Positions 53,078-62,212 are shown, counted from the stretch's first letter. The stretch: DNA of 64,000 nt from Alkalihalobacillus pseudalcaliphilus (GCF_028610675.1 NZ_JAQQWS010000015.1:10857-74856); one strand, 5' to 3'. Numbers and translations are program-made. Notes: generated by a model from the letters alone, not told the origin.

Positions 53078-53268
53078 TGAAAAACAACATTAGAGAATGG
53101 CGTAGAGAAAAGAAGCTTTCACAGGAAGATATGGCGAAATTATGTGGCGTTTCAAGGCAAACTATCAATGCAATAGAAAATAACAAATATGACCCAACGT
53201 TAAAGCTTGCTTTTAGCATTGCTCAAGTATTAGAAAAAACAGTCGATGAACTTTTTATTGCCGAATAA
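53077..53268 (+). CDS. Short Xre-family helix-turn-helix regulator
   Basis: A 63-residue, one-domain regulator: KNNIREWRREKKLSQEDMAKLCGVSRQTINAIENNKYDPTLKLAFSIAQVLEKTVDELF is a complete Cro/CI helix-turn-helix of the YgzD/YozG type. The start ATG overlaps the previous stop by one base. It probably regulates its own two-gene unit. Confidence 0.88.
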   Translation: MKNNIREWRREKKLSQEDMAKLCGVSRQTINAIENNKYDPTLKLAFSIAQVLEKTVDELFIAE

Positions 53269-53308
53269 AAAGATGCCCCAACTCCTAAGAGGATTGGGAC
53301 ATCTTTGA
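53265..53308 (+). terminator. Terminator of the membrane protein/Xre pair
   Basis: AAAGATGCCCCAA and TTGGGACATCTTT pair with one mismatch around ten bases; the tail GATTATAT is only weakly T-rich. Confidence 0.75.
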
Positions 53309-53314
53309 TTATAT

Positions 53315-53737
53315 CTACTCAATAATACCTGTAATAATAGGTTCTTCTTTTAACATAATTTTTTCACTAACAACTAATACCATTCTATGTATTCCTGACA
53401 AAGCAACAGCAAGTAAGATAATTACAAATAAACTATAACCTGAATCATTGATTAAATATAAGAACCCAATGGCAAATAATGTACTGATGACTAATTGGTA
53501 ACCAGACCTTGCCCATACTTTGATTGGTTCTAGTTTCTTCAGTTTTCTATCCACCATAAATACAATCAGTCCTACAGCTGTAAATAACACTAGGCATGTT
53601 CGCATGTTGAGCAAAAATAATTCAGAAAATGTAAACCCCCCTTCTGAAGGTCCAAAAACTGAGTTAGTTAATGCAAATACAACGGCTAAGGCAGTTGCCG
53701 AGACTAAGATGGTTACAACTCTAGCTAAAAGCCACAT
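53315..53737 (-). CDS. Four-helix membrane protein, function unknown
   Basis: A 140-residue protein with four hydrophobic segments (LARVVTILVSATALAVVFAL, LLNMRTCLVLFTAVGLIVFMV, LVISTLFAIGFLYLI, SLFVIILLAVALSGIHRMVLVV). GGAGGAG precedes ATG 53737. It is a single gene between a terminator and repeats. I do not recognise the family. Confidence 0.75.
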   Translation of the reverse strand: MWLLARVVTILVSATALAVVFALTNSVFGPSEGGFTFSELFLLNMRTCLVLFTAVGLIVFMVDRKLKKLEPIKVWARSGYQLVISTLFAIGFLYLINDSGYSLFVIILLAVALSGIHRMVLVVSEKIMLKEEPIITGIIE

Positions 53738-53800
53738 ATTGATATCACTCCTCCCCCTTTCATTTTACATGATGATTCTGAATTTCCCTACTATTATTCT

Positions 53801-53842
53801 AAAAAGTAAAAAACAAGGAGAATAAGAGCTCTCCTTGTTTTT
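53801..53842. terminator. Bidirectional terminator-like hairpin abutting a repeat
   Basis: AACAAGGAG (53812-53820) and CTCCTTGTT (53831-53839) pair with T-runs on both sides. The plus-strand T-tract runs straight into GTATGAAAG of the family 3 element. Confidence 0.75.
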
Positions 53843-54052
53843 GTATGAAAGAGTACTTAGTGGCGATAGGTTGTGCCTTGAAGTTAGTTGGTCATCCATC
53901 TTGCGATAGACGACCTTAACAGGACAATGCTCCCTTTTTAATCGTGCGGACTCCTAATGGTCATGGAGTTGTAAACGGGCCAACTGTTTAAAGCCACTAC
54001 TTTGATTTTCGTTGGTAGCGAAGTGAATGGGGCTTCGTCATGTGAGTTTTGT
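53839..54052 (-). repeat. Dispersed repeat, family 3, inverted copy
   Basis: Aligns inverted with 34017-34246 over its length with scattered changes, including the blocks GGGCCAACTGTTTAAAG and CCTTAACAGGACAATGCTCCC. It is bounded by TTTTTGTATGAAAG on the left and GTTTTGTATGAAAG on the right, the latter being also the left end of the next family 1 copy. Confidence 0.75.
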
Positions 54053-54284
54053 ATGAAAGTTATCTTAAACTGATGTGCGGAGCGTTAATTATCGTTACCG
54101 AAAATTATGCTCCGCGTCCTGCGGGGGAGCACTGAGCTAATCGACGCAGCCGGCGGATCTGAACTCTGCCACATGTCCAGCGGAAGTCTCCGCATGTTTT
54201 CGTTCTCTGGATGCCTGCTCTTTCTTACGTACAAATTGCATTCATTAAAAGAGATAACAACCAAAACAAAGTGAATGAAGAGCT
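54047..54284 (+). repeat. Structured dispersed repeat, family 1, copy j
   Basis: Starts TTTTGTATGAAAGTTA. Hairpin 1 is GCGGAGC/GCTCCGC; hairpin 2 is partly decayed (CTGAG faces CTGAA). The tail ends in ACAAAGTGAATGAAGAGC. It is fused head to tail to the family 3 copy. Bases 54285-54422 hold nothing I recognise. Confidence 0.75.
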
Positions 54285-54422
54285 GCTTTGTATGCGGTTA
54301 TGGTTGATGTTCATGTGCAGAACTCTACTAATTGATACTGGCAATCTTAATTGGAGTCAATCACGTGGTACTTAGCAACCTGCATTGTCAGTAGTTTTTA
54401 ACTCTCCTACTTAGTCCGTTTT

Positions 54423-55181
54423 TTAATGTGCGTACTTTTGGATTACTTCTTTTAATAACCCTACTACTGGCTGACCTGCTTTTTCATTATAATATTTGCT
54501 GAAACGTTCATCAGCAACATACATTTCCGCTAACCCTTTATGAGCTTCTGCTGAGTAGTTTGGCCAGCTGAACATAAGCCATTTCTTGTGCTTCTCAAAT
54601 ACAACTTGTGCTTCTTCAGATACTAAATCTTTTGAGTGAACAAGCTTTACTAAAGCTTCAAACATCTCGTCTTCGATTTTCTGCATTTCTTCAAATTCTT
54701 GTTCAGAAAGGTTTAGCCATTTTTGGTTAGAGTCATTTATAGCTTCTTCTCCATATTTTGTTCTTATTTCATGACCATACTTTCTCTCATTTTCTTCTAC
54801 CTTTTGACGTTTAAAGCCCTCGAACTTATCGCTAGAATTCATTTGAATCTCTCCTTTATGATGCTGTAATGATTTGGCTACTGTTGTCAACAGTTGATCA
54901 AGCTGTGCTCTCTTTTTAAGTAACTCTTCATAATGAGAGCGGAGGGCTTCTTCAATTTGAAAGTGTGGTTGGCTTATGATTTTCTCAATATCTTCAAGCT
55001 TCATATCTAAAGAACGATAGAATAGAATTTGCTGTAATTTATCGATCTCTTTTTCCCCATAAATACGGTATCCTGAAGAATTGATTCGAGCAGGACTTAA
55101 TAAACCAATTTGATCATAATATCGAAGTGTTCGTGCACTAACACCCGATATTTGAGCCACCTTCTTAATCGTATATTCCAT
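54423..55181 (-). CDS. MerR family activator with TipAS ligand-binding domain
   Basis: Regulator of 252 residues. The N-terminal MerR helix-turn-helix is EYTIKKVAQISGVSARTLRYYDQIGLLSPARINSSGYRIYGEKEIDKLQQI, followed by a coiled-coil dimer helix and a C-terminal TipAS-type antibiotic-recognition domain (HKKWLMFSWPNYSAEAHKGLAEMYVADERFSKYYNEKAG). ATG 55181 after CAGGAGG replaces a 63-codon longer reading. It resembles Mta of B. subtilis and probably activates efflux genes and itself in response to drugs. Confidence 0.92.
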   Translation of the reverse strand: MEYTIKKVAQISGVSARTLRYYDQIGLLSPARINSSGYRIYGEKEIDKLQQILFYRSLDMKLEDIEKIISQPHFQIEEALRSHYEELLKKRAQLDQLLTTVAKSLQHHKGEIQMNSSDKFEGFKRQKVEENERKYGHEIRTKYGEEAINDSNQKWLNLSEQEFEEMQKIEDEMFEALVKLVHSKDLVSEEAQVVFEKHKKWLMFSWPNYSAEAHKGLAEMYVADERFSKYYNEKAGQPVVGLLKEVIQKYAH

Positions 55182-55203
55182 CCTTACACCTCCTGACCCC
55201 TTT

Positions 55204-55234
55204 ATCATAAAGGTTAACGTTACGTAAAGCTCAA
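55204..55234 (-). promoter_or_regulatory. MerR-type promoter with 19-bp spacer
   Basis: On the minus strand TTGAGC and TATGAT are separated by exactly 19 bp, the overlong spacing characteristic of MerR-activated promoters, with ACGTAACGT sequence in the spacer. It is 22 bp before the regulator gene start, so autoactivation is likely. Confidence 0.65.
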
Positions 55235-55289
55235 TACCCAATTTAAAATTTATAATCAAAATCTCCCTAGCTTCCATCACCATCAGGCG

Positions 55290-55382
55290 TCGCACAATCA
55301 TACAAAGGAGAGTACCTGCTAATGTCGCATAGATGGATGACGAGCTAACTTCAAGGCACAACCCAAGCAACTTTCATATAAA
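55290..55382 (+). repeat. Fragment of dispersed family 3
   Basis: GTCGCATAGATGGATGACG, then CTAACTTCAAGGCACAACCC and CTTTCATATAAAA match the right part of the element at 34017. The intervening bases to 55555 hold related but decayed pieces. Confidence 0.55.
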
Positions 55383-55554
55383 ACACCCTTGAAAGTCATC
55401 TCCACCATGTTAACAAATCATAAAGGTTTGTGCAGTTATAGAGGCAATACCTTGGAGGAGCTGCACAAAGGCCCTTCTTCATGGATAGTGACGACTTCTT
55501 AACCTGTGGGTACGTTTACAGCTAGTCCTCTCCAAATATATAAGTAGAGTTTCA

Positions 55555-55813
55555 CTCTTTAACTGGTGGAACTTCATTCAATTTGATTTTGTTCTTTTTC
55601 ATTTTAAAAGAATAGTGTTAGATTGTTTTTTTGAACTAAGGAATTACTGTAACCCAGCGGACGAAAATATGTGGAGACTCCCGCGGGACGTAGTGGCAAA
55701 GCTGAGATCCAGCGGCGTAGCCGATTAGCTCAGCGCCACCCCGCCGGACGCGGAGCATAATTTTTGAGAGCGACGAGTAGCGCTCCATGTTCGCACTAAC
55801 TTTCATACAAAAA
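55555..55813 (-). repeat. Structured dispersed repeat, family 1, inverted copy
   Basis: On the minus strand it begins TTTTTGTATGAAAGTTAGTG, then GGAGCGCTACTCGTCGCTC, hairpin 2 GTGGCG/TGCCAC with CTGAG/CTCAG and CGGC/GCCG, and TCCC/GGGA. The right-end module GAATGAAGTTCCACCAG then TTAAAGAGTGAAAC lies at 55550-55580. Confidence 0.8.
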
Positions 55814-55833
55814 AACCACCCCTTCAGGTAGTT
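55808..55833 (-). terminator. Terminator of the DUF202 gene, fused to a repeat end
   Basis: On the minus strand AACTACC and GGTGGTT pair around six bases, followed by T7; GTATGAAAGTTAGTGCG of the family 1 copy begins at the end of the T-tract. Confidence 0.75.
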
Positions 55834-55836
55834 TAA

Positions 55837-56205
55837 TCAATCCATCAACATAAAATAATAAACAAATAAAGCAATACCCACTAGAAGCATAATACTCGTA
55901 CAAATCAGAATCATACTAACGGAAGAACGAAACGTCTGCGTATTAATCATTTTCCTCGTCCGAAAATAACTAATCGTCGAAAAAATAATCGTCATGACAG
56001 CAATTAATAGAGTTATTAAGCTAATAAATATAGCCGTCATTTGATCCATAGCTTGATTCATGCCCGTATTAAAGTGCAAGGTTGCTACTAAAAACCCAAC
56101 ACCCATAATAGCGACCGCTGAACGAATCCACGCTAAATATGTACGCTCATTCGCTAAATGCTGCTGGATATACTTAGATTCCTCTGTCTGCTGTTTTCCC
56201 CTCAC
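55837..56205 (-). CDS. DUF202 (YidH) family membrane protein
   Basis: A 122-residue protein with three helices. The DUF202 hallmark NERTYLAWIRSAVAIMGVGFLVA is present, followed by TAIFISLITLLIAVMTIIFSTISYFRTRK and a last helix. GTG 56205 follows AGAAGGGA; a 57-codon longer reading would overlap chrA. It starts 32 bp after the chrA stop and is probably co-transcribed. Confidence 0.85.
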   Translation of the reverse strand: MRGKQQTEESKYIQQHLANERTYLAWIRSAVAIMGVGFLVATLHFNTGMNQAMDQMTAIFISLITLLIAVMTIIFSTISYFRTRKMINTQTFRSSVSMILICTSIMLLVGIALFVYYFMLMD

Positions 56206-56237
56206 AATAATCCCTTCTTTTTTCGCTTTTTGCTCTC

Positions 56238-57416
56238 TTATAACCAACCTAATAGAAGACCACCTAATGCACCGAGTAAGACGATAGCCCAGGCAGGTAC
56301 CTTCACAAATACTAATAAAGCAAAGAGAGTTGCTGCTAAGGCAAAATCCTCTACGCCTACAATCGCGCTCGTCCAAATTGGCTGATAAAAGGCAGAAATT
56401 AAAATACCTACAACGGCTGCATTAACACCTAGCAAAGCGGCACTCGCTTTTTTATTTTGTCTCAGCTCATTCCAAAAAGGTAAGGCTCCTAATATTAATA
56501 AGAAAGCAGGTGTGAAAATGGCCAATGTAGCAACAATCCCACCTAACCAGCCAGATTGTACAGCTCCAATATAAGCGGCAAAAGTGAAAAGTGGTCCAGG
56601 AACAGCCTGAGTAGCACCGTAACCAGCTAGAAAATCAGCTTCACTTATGAGACCAGTAGGTACAAACTCTCTCTCAAGTAAAGGTAGAACGACATGCCCG
56701 CCACCAAATACTAAGGAACCAGCACGGTAAAAGCTATCAACCATCGCTAACCAATTAGAAGAAAACAGTTGCTGCAATATTGGTAAACCAATTAATAGTA
56801 AGAAAAATAAACCTAAACATAGTGCTCCCCACATTTTTGAAATGGATAAACGTAATTCACTTTTTTGGCCAGTAGGTACTTTCTCTTGGAAAAAAAGTAA
56901 CCCTATTATTGCAGCCACCGCAATAACGGCTACTTGTGTAAATGTATACGGTAATAATAAAGTAGCTAGTAAGGCACTAAGAGCAACTAGCTTCCTGTTA
57001 AGATCAGGTGTTAATGTCTTTGCCATCCCAATAATAGCATGGGCTACGACAACAACCGCTACTACTTTTAAGCCCTGAATAAATCCTAATTCAATGAACC
57101 CCGCTTGGCCAGCATAAAGAGCAAATAGGATTAAAACGAGAACGGATGGAAAGGTAAAGCCGATAAAGGAAATGATTCCACCGATGACACCAGCTCTCAT
57201 TACCCCAATCCCAATTCCAACTTGACTACTTGCGGGTCCAGGTAAAAATTGGGCTAGTGCAACTAAATCTGCATAATCCTTTTCTGATAGCCATTTCTTT
57301 CTCCTCACATACTCCTCATGAAAATAACTTAAATGTGCCACAGGACCACCAAAAGATGTTAGCCCGAGCCTTGTTGAAATCATAAATATTTGCCACAATT
57401 TTTGAATATAAAACAT
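56238..57416 (-). CDS. chrA: Chromate transporter ChrA (two-domain CHR family)
   Basis: CHR family carrier of 392 residues made of two homologous halves, each starting with an amphipathic loop and GGP-type motif (LTSFGGPVAHLSYFHEEYV and SLVFGGGHVVLPLLEREFV) and containing a PGPxxx motif (AQFLPGPASSQVGIGIG; TQAVPGPLFTFAAYIG). It exports chromate in characterised members. GAGGGG precedes ATG 57416. It precedes the DUF202 gene. Confidence 0.92.
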   Translation of the reverse strand: MFYIQKLWQIFMISTRLGLTSFGGPVAHLSYFHEEYVRRKKWLSEKDYADLVALAQFLPGPASSQVGIGIGVMRAGVIGGIISFIGFTFPSVLVLILFALYAGQAGFIELGFIQGLKVVAVVVVAHAIIGMAKTLTPDLNRKLVALSALLATLLLPYTFTQVAVIAVAAIIGLLFFQEKVPTGQKSELRLSISKMWGALCLGLFFLLLIGLPILQQLFSSNWLAMVDSFYRAGSLVFGGGHVVLPLLEREFVPTGLISEADFLAGYGATQAVPGPLFTFAAYIGAVQSGWLGGIVATLAIFTPAFLLILGALPFWNELRQNKKASAALLGVNAAVVGILISAFYQPIWTSAIVGVEDFALAATLFALLVFVKVPAWAIVLLGALGGLLLGWL

Positions 57417-57579
57417 AAAAAACCCCTCATCGTTTTCATCACTTCTTAACACCTTATACGCTATCATAAGTAGTGGATAAAGTATAGGAAATGGCTAACA
57501 ATGCAGGGTTTTTTTACAATTTCTTAATAAAAGAAAACGAGAAAATCATTAAGAAAAATAGCTTCACGATCATTAAACG

Positions 57580-59415
57580 TTAATTCTCTTTATTAGTACC
57601 TAAACCAAATAAACGTAATAATTTCTGCCAAAAGCTTAACTTCTCTTCTTCTTGCTCATCGCTTGTTGTTTCTTCATCTGCTTTTAGACTTTCTGTCCTC
57701 ATCACAAATTGAACGGAATTGATTTTATCATTATTCTCCTCTGAAACAAATGAAATCATTTCAAAATCAGACTTATCGAACTCAGACATCAATTCATTTA
57801 TTTGCTCTTCTACTTGGTCAGGCATATCAGCTGTTGCTTCCTCGAGCTCAGCTGTTCCATCATATAAATCATCTGTCCCATCAGCAAGCTGTTTGGCACC
57901 AGTAGCTATTTCAACTAATCCACCATTCAAATCACCATAAGAAGTGCTTAATTCCGTTACTCCAGATGTGTAATCAGTTAAACCTTGATGGAATAATTGA
58001 TATTGATTACTTAACTCGGTTAAACCAGAAACCAACGGCTCAAGTGAATCCGCTACATCAAAGTCCTCAAAGGAATCTTCCAAACCTTCCGCCATTTGTC
58101 TTAAATGTGTAACGATTTCCGATAATCCAGCACTTGATTGTTTTAAAGCTGGAGTCACAGCATGAAACGCCTCCTGCACTGCTTCATATGTGCCTTTTAC
58201 CGTTTGAGCAGCGGTATATTGAGCGACAAGCTTATTTACTACCTCTACATCAGCCCCACTTTGATAAAGTAAACCTATTTCTTCTTCTGAAATATCAGAT
58301 GCGGGAATTGAGCTAATCGCTTCATCTAGTGCTTGATTTGCTAATGTATAATGTTCAGTCAATTGATTTAACCCTTCGACAACATCATCAAGCCCTTGTG
58401 CCATCTCCTCCAAACCAACTGTAAGCTCTGTAAAATCAGAGATGTCTACATTTCCTTCTGGTACTTGTAAGGCTGAATTAATTTCTTTTAAAGCCTTATC
58501 AATAGAAGAAGATGCATGAACAAGTTCTCCCCCAGCACCTGCCACTTCACTCATACCCTTTTGAAATTGTGATGAGCCATTGCCCAACTGCACGATACCA
58601 TCAGCAAGCTCATGGGCTCCATTACGCAATGAACCAACACCGCCATGTAACTCTGATATCGCTTTAGACAACGTATTGATATCATCAGTCATTGCTCCTG
58701 TATCAGGCAAATCAATCGACATCGAGGCAGGAATTGCTGCTACTTCAATTCCATCCATCTCAAAGGAATCAGCGTCAGCACGAACGGTATATGTTGCTTC
58801 ATTTTCTGGCATAACCGTAAAAGAAACTTGTTTATTCTTTCCAGCATGTGCAATCGTTGCATCTGCCGCTTGGATATTTTTAAAATGTTCCTCATGTAGA
58901 ACGAAGCTTATTTGTAACATATAATTCTCAAAAAAGGCTTTCTCAGCTTTTTCGTTTGCTTTAATATCAAGCTCGATTTCAACGAAGCCGTCTTGACCAA
59001 CTAAATCATCTGCTTCGATTTTATTGCCTTCCAAGAAATATTCAATCGAAATATCCCATGGTATAGCTATGTCCTGCTCTATATTCCCTTGATAATAAAA
59101 GGAATCACTTGTTGCCTCTAGGATTACTTCGCTTCCGTCAAACTGCAGTTCCGATAAATCCGTTAAATTTTTCAAAACACTATATGGGCCAAAGTCTGAT
59201 ATCATGCCCGTCTCCGCTATTTGTAAATAATTCACAACATATATATCAGAGAGTTCGCCGTTAGCATGTAAATTAACGTAAACAATCTCATCCTTAGCAG
59301 CAACCTCTCCAGCCTTTTCAGAATCTTGGTCTGCTCTATCTGAGGAAGACGCATATACAGTCAAGGTAGGGAAGATGAGGATGAACGTTATGATGATTAA
59401 AAATGAACGCTTCAT
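57580..59415 (-). CDS. Secreted YhgE-like coiled-coil protein partnered with MMPL exporter
   Basis: Protein of 611 residues with a signal peptide (FLIIITFILIFPTLTVYA). The first 240 residues look like beta-rich extracellular domains. Residues 240-560 are helical with repeated LxxG heptads (ELADGIVQLGNGSSQFQKGM; TGAKQLADGTDDLYDGTAEL), as in YhgE/Pip proteins. The tail is short and amphipathic (FWQKLLRLFGLG). The start overlaps the end of the MMPL gene by four bases (ATGA), so the pair likely forms one envelope export complex. Confidence 0.78.
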   Translation of the reverse strand: MKRSFLIIITFILIFPTLTVYASSSDRADQDSEKAGEVAAKDEIVYVNLHANGELSDIYVVNYLQIAETGMISDFGPYSVLKNLTDLSELQFDGSEVILEATSDSFYYQGNIEQDIAIPWDISIEYFLEGNKIEADDLVGQDGFVEIELDIKANEKAEKAFFENYMLQISFVLHEEHFKNIQAADATIAHAGKNKQVSFTVMPENEATYTVRADADSFEMDGIEVAAIPASMSIDLPDTGAMTDDINTLSKAISELHGGVGSLRNGAHELADGIVQLGNGSSQFQKGMSEVAGAGGELVHASSSIDKALKEINSALQVPEGNVDISDFTELTVGLEEMAQGLDDVVEGLNQLTEHYTLANQALDEAISSIPASDISEEEIGLLYQSGADVEVVNKLVAQYTAAQTVKGTYEAVQEAFHAVTPALKQSSAGLSEIVTHLRQMAEGLEDSFEDFDVADSLEPLVSGLTELSNQYQLFHQGLTDYTSGVTELSTSYGDLNGGLVEIATGAKQLADGTDDLYDGTAELEEATADMPDQVEEQINELMSEFDKSDFEMISFVSEENNDKINSVQFVMRTESLKADEETTSDEQEEEKLSFWQKLLRLFGLGTNKEN

Positions 59416-61475
59416 GATTTCTCCTCCTTATAGAAATTAGATTTATAGGTCGTTTTACGAATTAACTTATCAAAAACAACTAATAACGCCGGTAAAACAA
59501 TAACGACCATTAAGAAGGCTAGTAATGCACCTCGCCCTAACAACAAGCCAATTGAGGCAACAACCGGGTTCGTTGATGTGAGCCATAGGACAAAACCAAC
59601 ACTTGATAATATAGATGCTGAGACAATAATCGCGAAGAATTTCTCATCTAATGATTGCTTAATCGCCGCAAGTGGACTCATGCTTGCACGGTGTTCTTTA
59701 TACGTTTCCATTAATAAAATACCATAATCAACTGTTGCTGCTAGCTGCACCGTACTCACGATTAAATAACCAACAAATACTAACGAAGAATCGGTAAAAT
59801 AAGGTACCGCCAAATTAATCCATACAGCAGCTTGAATGGTCACGAGCAACACGATCGGAATTGAGATCGATTTAAACGTAATCATCAAGACAATCGCAAT
59901 CGTCACGATCGTCATGATATTAACAACCGTATTATCTCTTTGAACCGTCTCTTTCATATCATAAAGAGCAACACTTTCACCTAGCGTCAGTGCCTCATCG
60001 CCATAATAGCTAGCAGCTATCTCTCTGACTTCCTTCACAAGTTGGAAAGGAATCTCCCCTTCCGCTTCTTGATTCGTATTGATAATCAAACGACTGTAGT
60101 TTTCAGAAAAGAATTGTTCCGTTATTTCCTCTTCTAAAAAGTCAGGTGGTATCGTCTCACCGACCATATTGACATAGGACATAACACCGGTTATATAGGT
60201 CATATCCTCTAATTCCGTTGCAAGCTCCGCCTCCTTGGCAAGGTCGCCCTCTGGAACTAAAAGCACAATCGGTGTCGTTTGCGTAAAATGCTCTAAAATT
60301 GCTATTTCATCCTGACCAGCCCTCGTATTCTCAGGTTGATCACCCATGCCATAAATAAAATTCGTATTCGTTTGAGCCAAAAATGCTGGCACTAAAATGA
60401 ATAAAAGTAAAAGAATACTCGGGTAGCGTAGTTTTAATAACCAATTGCCTAACCCTTTAAAATCCGGAATAAAGCTTCTATGTTTCGTTTTATCCATCCA
60501 CTTATAAAAAACTAATGTTAAGGCAGGTAGAAATACAACGACACTAATGAAACTAAAGAGAATCCCTTTTACTAGATTAAGCCCTAAATCCGAACCGATT
60601 TCAAAATTCATTAACATTAACGCCATAAAACCAAAAAATGTTGTCACAGCACTTGTCGCAATAACTGGAAATGATTGCTTCATCGCAAGCTGCATCGCTC
60701 TTTCTGGTGAATCGGTCTTTTTTCTATAATCGGCAAAACTATGTAAAAGGAAAATCGCATAATCTAATGAAACGGCTAACTGTAAGATCGGTGCAACTGA
60801 CTGTGTCACAAAAGATACTTCCCCTAAGAAAATATTCGTCCCTAAATTAATGAGAACCGACACACCGATTGCGGTTAAAAAGAATACGGGTTCAATCCAT
60901 GACTTTGTCGATACGACTAAAATAATAATAATAATTGGTATAAGTAACATAGCTGCAAATAACGTTTCCGAACCAGCCATTTTTTGAGAATTAGCGGTAT
61001 TGAGAGCCTCTCCAGCGACCGCACCTTCTTCACCAATTAAATGATAAATAGCATCCGTCGCAGCAACTTCTAACCCACTTTCTATACTCACAGAAAATAA
61101 AGCTCGCCCATCAACATAATAAGATTCCAATAAATCTTGCTCAATCATCTCTAATGGGATCTTCAAATCGACCATATCATCTAACCACATGACCTCTGAA
61201 ACACCCTCAATTGCCTGTAAATCATCCTTTATAATAAGTGCTTCCTGTACAGTGATATCTTCAAGCATCACTCGTGTATTCGGAACGGATGCCGTGAATT
61301 CATTCTCCATCACTTCCAGAGCTTGTGTAGATGGCGCTTCATCGGGCAAGTAATCCGACATATTGTAATTCACTGAAACAAAAAATTGAGCAATTGCCGC
61401 AATAATAGTCAAAATAAAAAAAACAGCGACAACGGTCTTGCGTTTATTGATGATAAAATCTGTCCAATTCGCCAT
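59412..61475 (-). CDS. MMPL/RND family exporter
   Basis: Protein of 687 residues with twelve membrane helices in two halves and two large extracellular loops. Each half has the MMPL core (QLAVSLDYAIFLLHSFADYRKK; QLAATVDYGILLMETYKEHRA) with conserved D-Y pairs for proton coupling. Similar to YdfJ/YdgH-type Bacillus proteins exporting lipids or drugs. ATG 61475 follows GAGG. It is divergent from a TetR regulator with two operators between them. Confidence 0.9.
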   Translation of the reverse strand: MANWTDFIINKRKTVVAVFFILTIIAAIAQFFVSVNYNMSDYLPDEAPSTQALEVMENEFTASVPNTRVMLEDITVQEALIIKDDLQAIEGVSEVMWLDDMVDLKIPLEMIEQDLLESYYVDGRALFSVSIESGLEVAATDAIYHLIGEEGAVAGEALNTANSQKMAGSETLFAAMLLIPIIIIILVVSTKSWIEPVFFLTAIGVSVLINLGTNIFLGEVSFVTQSVAPILQLAVSLDYAIFLLHSFADYRKKTDSPERAMQLAMKQSFPVIATSAVTTFFGFMALMLMNFEIGSDLGLNLVKGILFSFISVVVFLPALTLVFYKWMDKTKHRSFIPDFKGLGNWLLKLRYPSILLLLFILVPAFLAQTNTNFIYGMGDQPENTRAGQDEIAILEHFTQTTPIVLLVPEGDLAKEAELATELEDMTYITGVMSYVNMVGETIPPDFLEEEITEQFFSENYSRLIINTNQEAEGEIPFQLVKEVREIAASYYGDEALTLGESVALYDMKETVQRDNTVVNIMTIVTIAIVLMITFKSISIPIVLLVTIQAAVWINLAVPYFTDSSLVFVGYLIVSTVQLAATVDYGILLMETYKEHRASMSPLAAIKQSLDEKFFAIIVSASILSSVGFVLWLTSTNPVVASIGLLLGRGALLAFLMVVIVLPALLVVFDKLIRKTTYKSNFYKEEKS

Positions 61476-61530
61476 GATACACCTCAACTTGTTCTACTTA
61501 CATTTTTCCTTTATCATTATAACTACACGG

Positions 61531-61546
61531 TGTTGCCTAGACAACA
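61531..61546. promoter_or_regulatory. TetR operator 1 (MMPL/TetR divergent promoter)
   Basis: TGTTGCCTAGACAACA, arms TGTTG/CAACA, 55 bp upstream of the MMPL start. Confidence 0.7.
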
Positions 61547-61562
61547 AACAGTTGCTTTAGAA

Positions 61563-61580
61563 GTGTTAGCTAAACAACAC
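61563..61580. promoter_or_regulatory. TetR operator 2 (MMPL/TetR divergent promoter)
   Basis: GTGTTAGCTAAACAACAC, sharing the TGTTnnCTAnACAACA pattern with operator 1, about 33 bp (three helical turns) away. Confidence 0.7.
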
Positions 61581-61633
61581 ATCTAAGATAAACGTTGGAT
61601 AACTTACTCTTTATAGAAAAATGGTGATTTCTA

Positions 61634-62212
61634 ATGAGTGAAAAATTAGATAGAAGAAAACAATATACAAGGATGGTATTAAAAGACGGTCTAGTCTCCT
61701 TATTAAAAGAAAAGCCTCTTGCAAATATTACGATTAAAGAAATCTGTGAACGGGCAGATATTAACCGATCCACCTTTTATAGTCATTACAACGATCAATA
61801 TGATTTATTAGATAAAATAGAAGCAGAAATTATTGCTGAGCTTTATGATACCTTAAATGACTATAATTTGGTTAACCGTGAAGAATCAATCAAGATGACT
61901 CAACGGTTAATTGAATATGTTGCGACTAAAAATGAAATTTGCGAAATATTATTAAGTGATCATAGTGGTCATCGCTTTCAATCGACGGCCATCAACCTAA
62001 CTCAGCAGTTTATTGTGAAGAAGTGGACATATGAAACGGATACCGATAATGAGCAACTACAATATGTAACCACGTTTGTTATTAACGGCGGGCTGCAAGT
62101 CATTAAGCGTTGGCTCGCAAATGGGATGAAGGAATCCCCCGAAGAAATGGCGTTTCTTATCAATAAATTTACAAATGGAGGCTTATCCTCTATTTTAAAT
62201 TATGATGATTAG
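61634..62212 (+). CDS. TetR/AcrR family regulator of the MMPL operon
   Basis: Repressor of 192 residues with helix-turn-helix PLANITIKEICERADINRSTFYSHYNDQYDLLDKIE and a C-terminal domain like that of the TetR at 40312 (both end in a VIKRWLANGMKESPEEMA-type helix), so the two belong to one subfamily. It presumably binds the two operators upstream and represses the divergent exporter unit. Confidence 0.92.
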   Translation: MSEKLDRRKQYTRMVLKDGLVSLLKEKPLANITIKEICERADINRSTFYSHYNDQYDLLDKIEAEIIAELYDTLNDYNLVNREESIKMTQRLIEYVATKNEICEILLSDHSGHRFQSTAINLTQQFIVKKWTYETDTDNEQLQYVTTFVINGGLQVIKRWLANGMKESPEEMAFLINKFTNGGLSSILNYDD

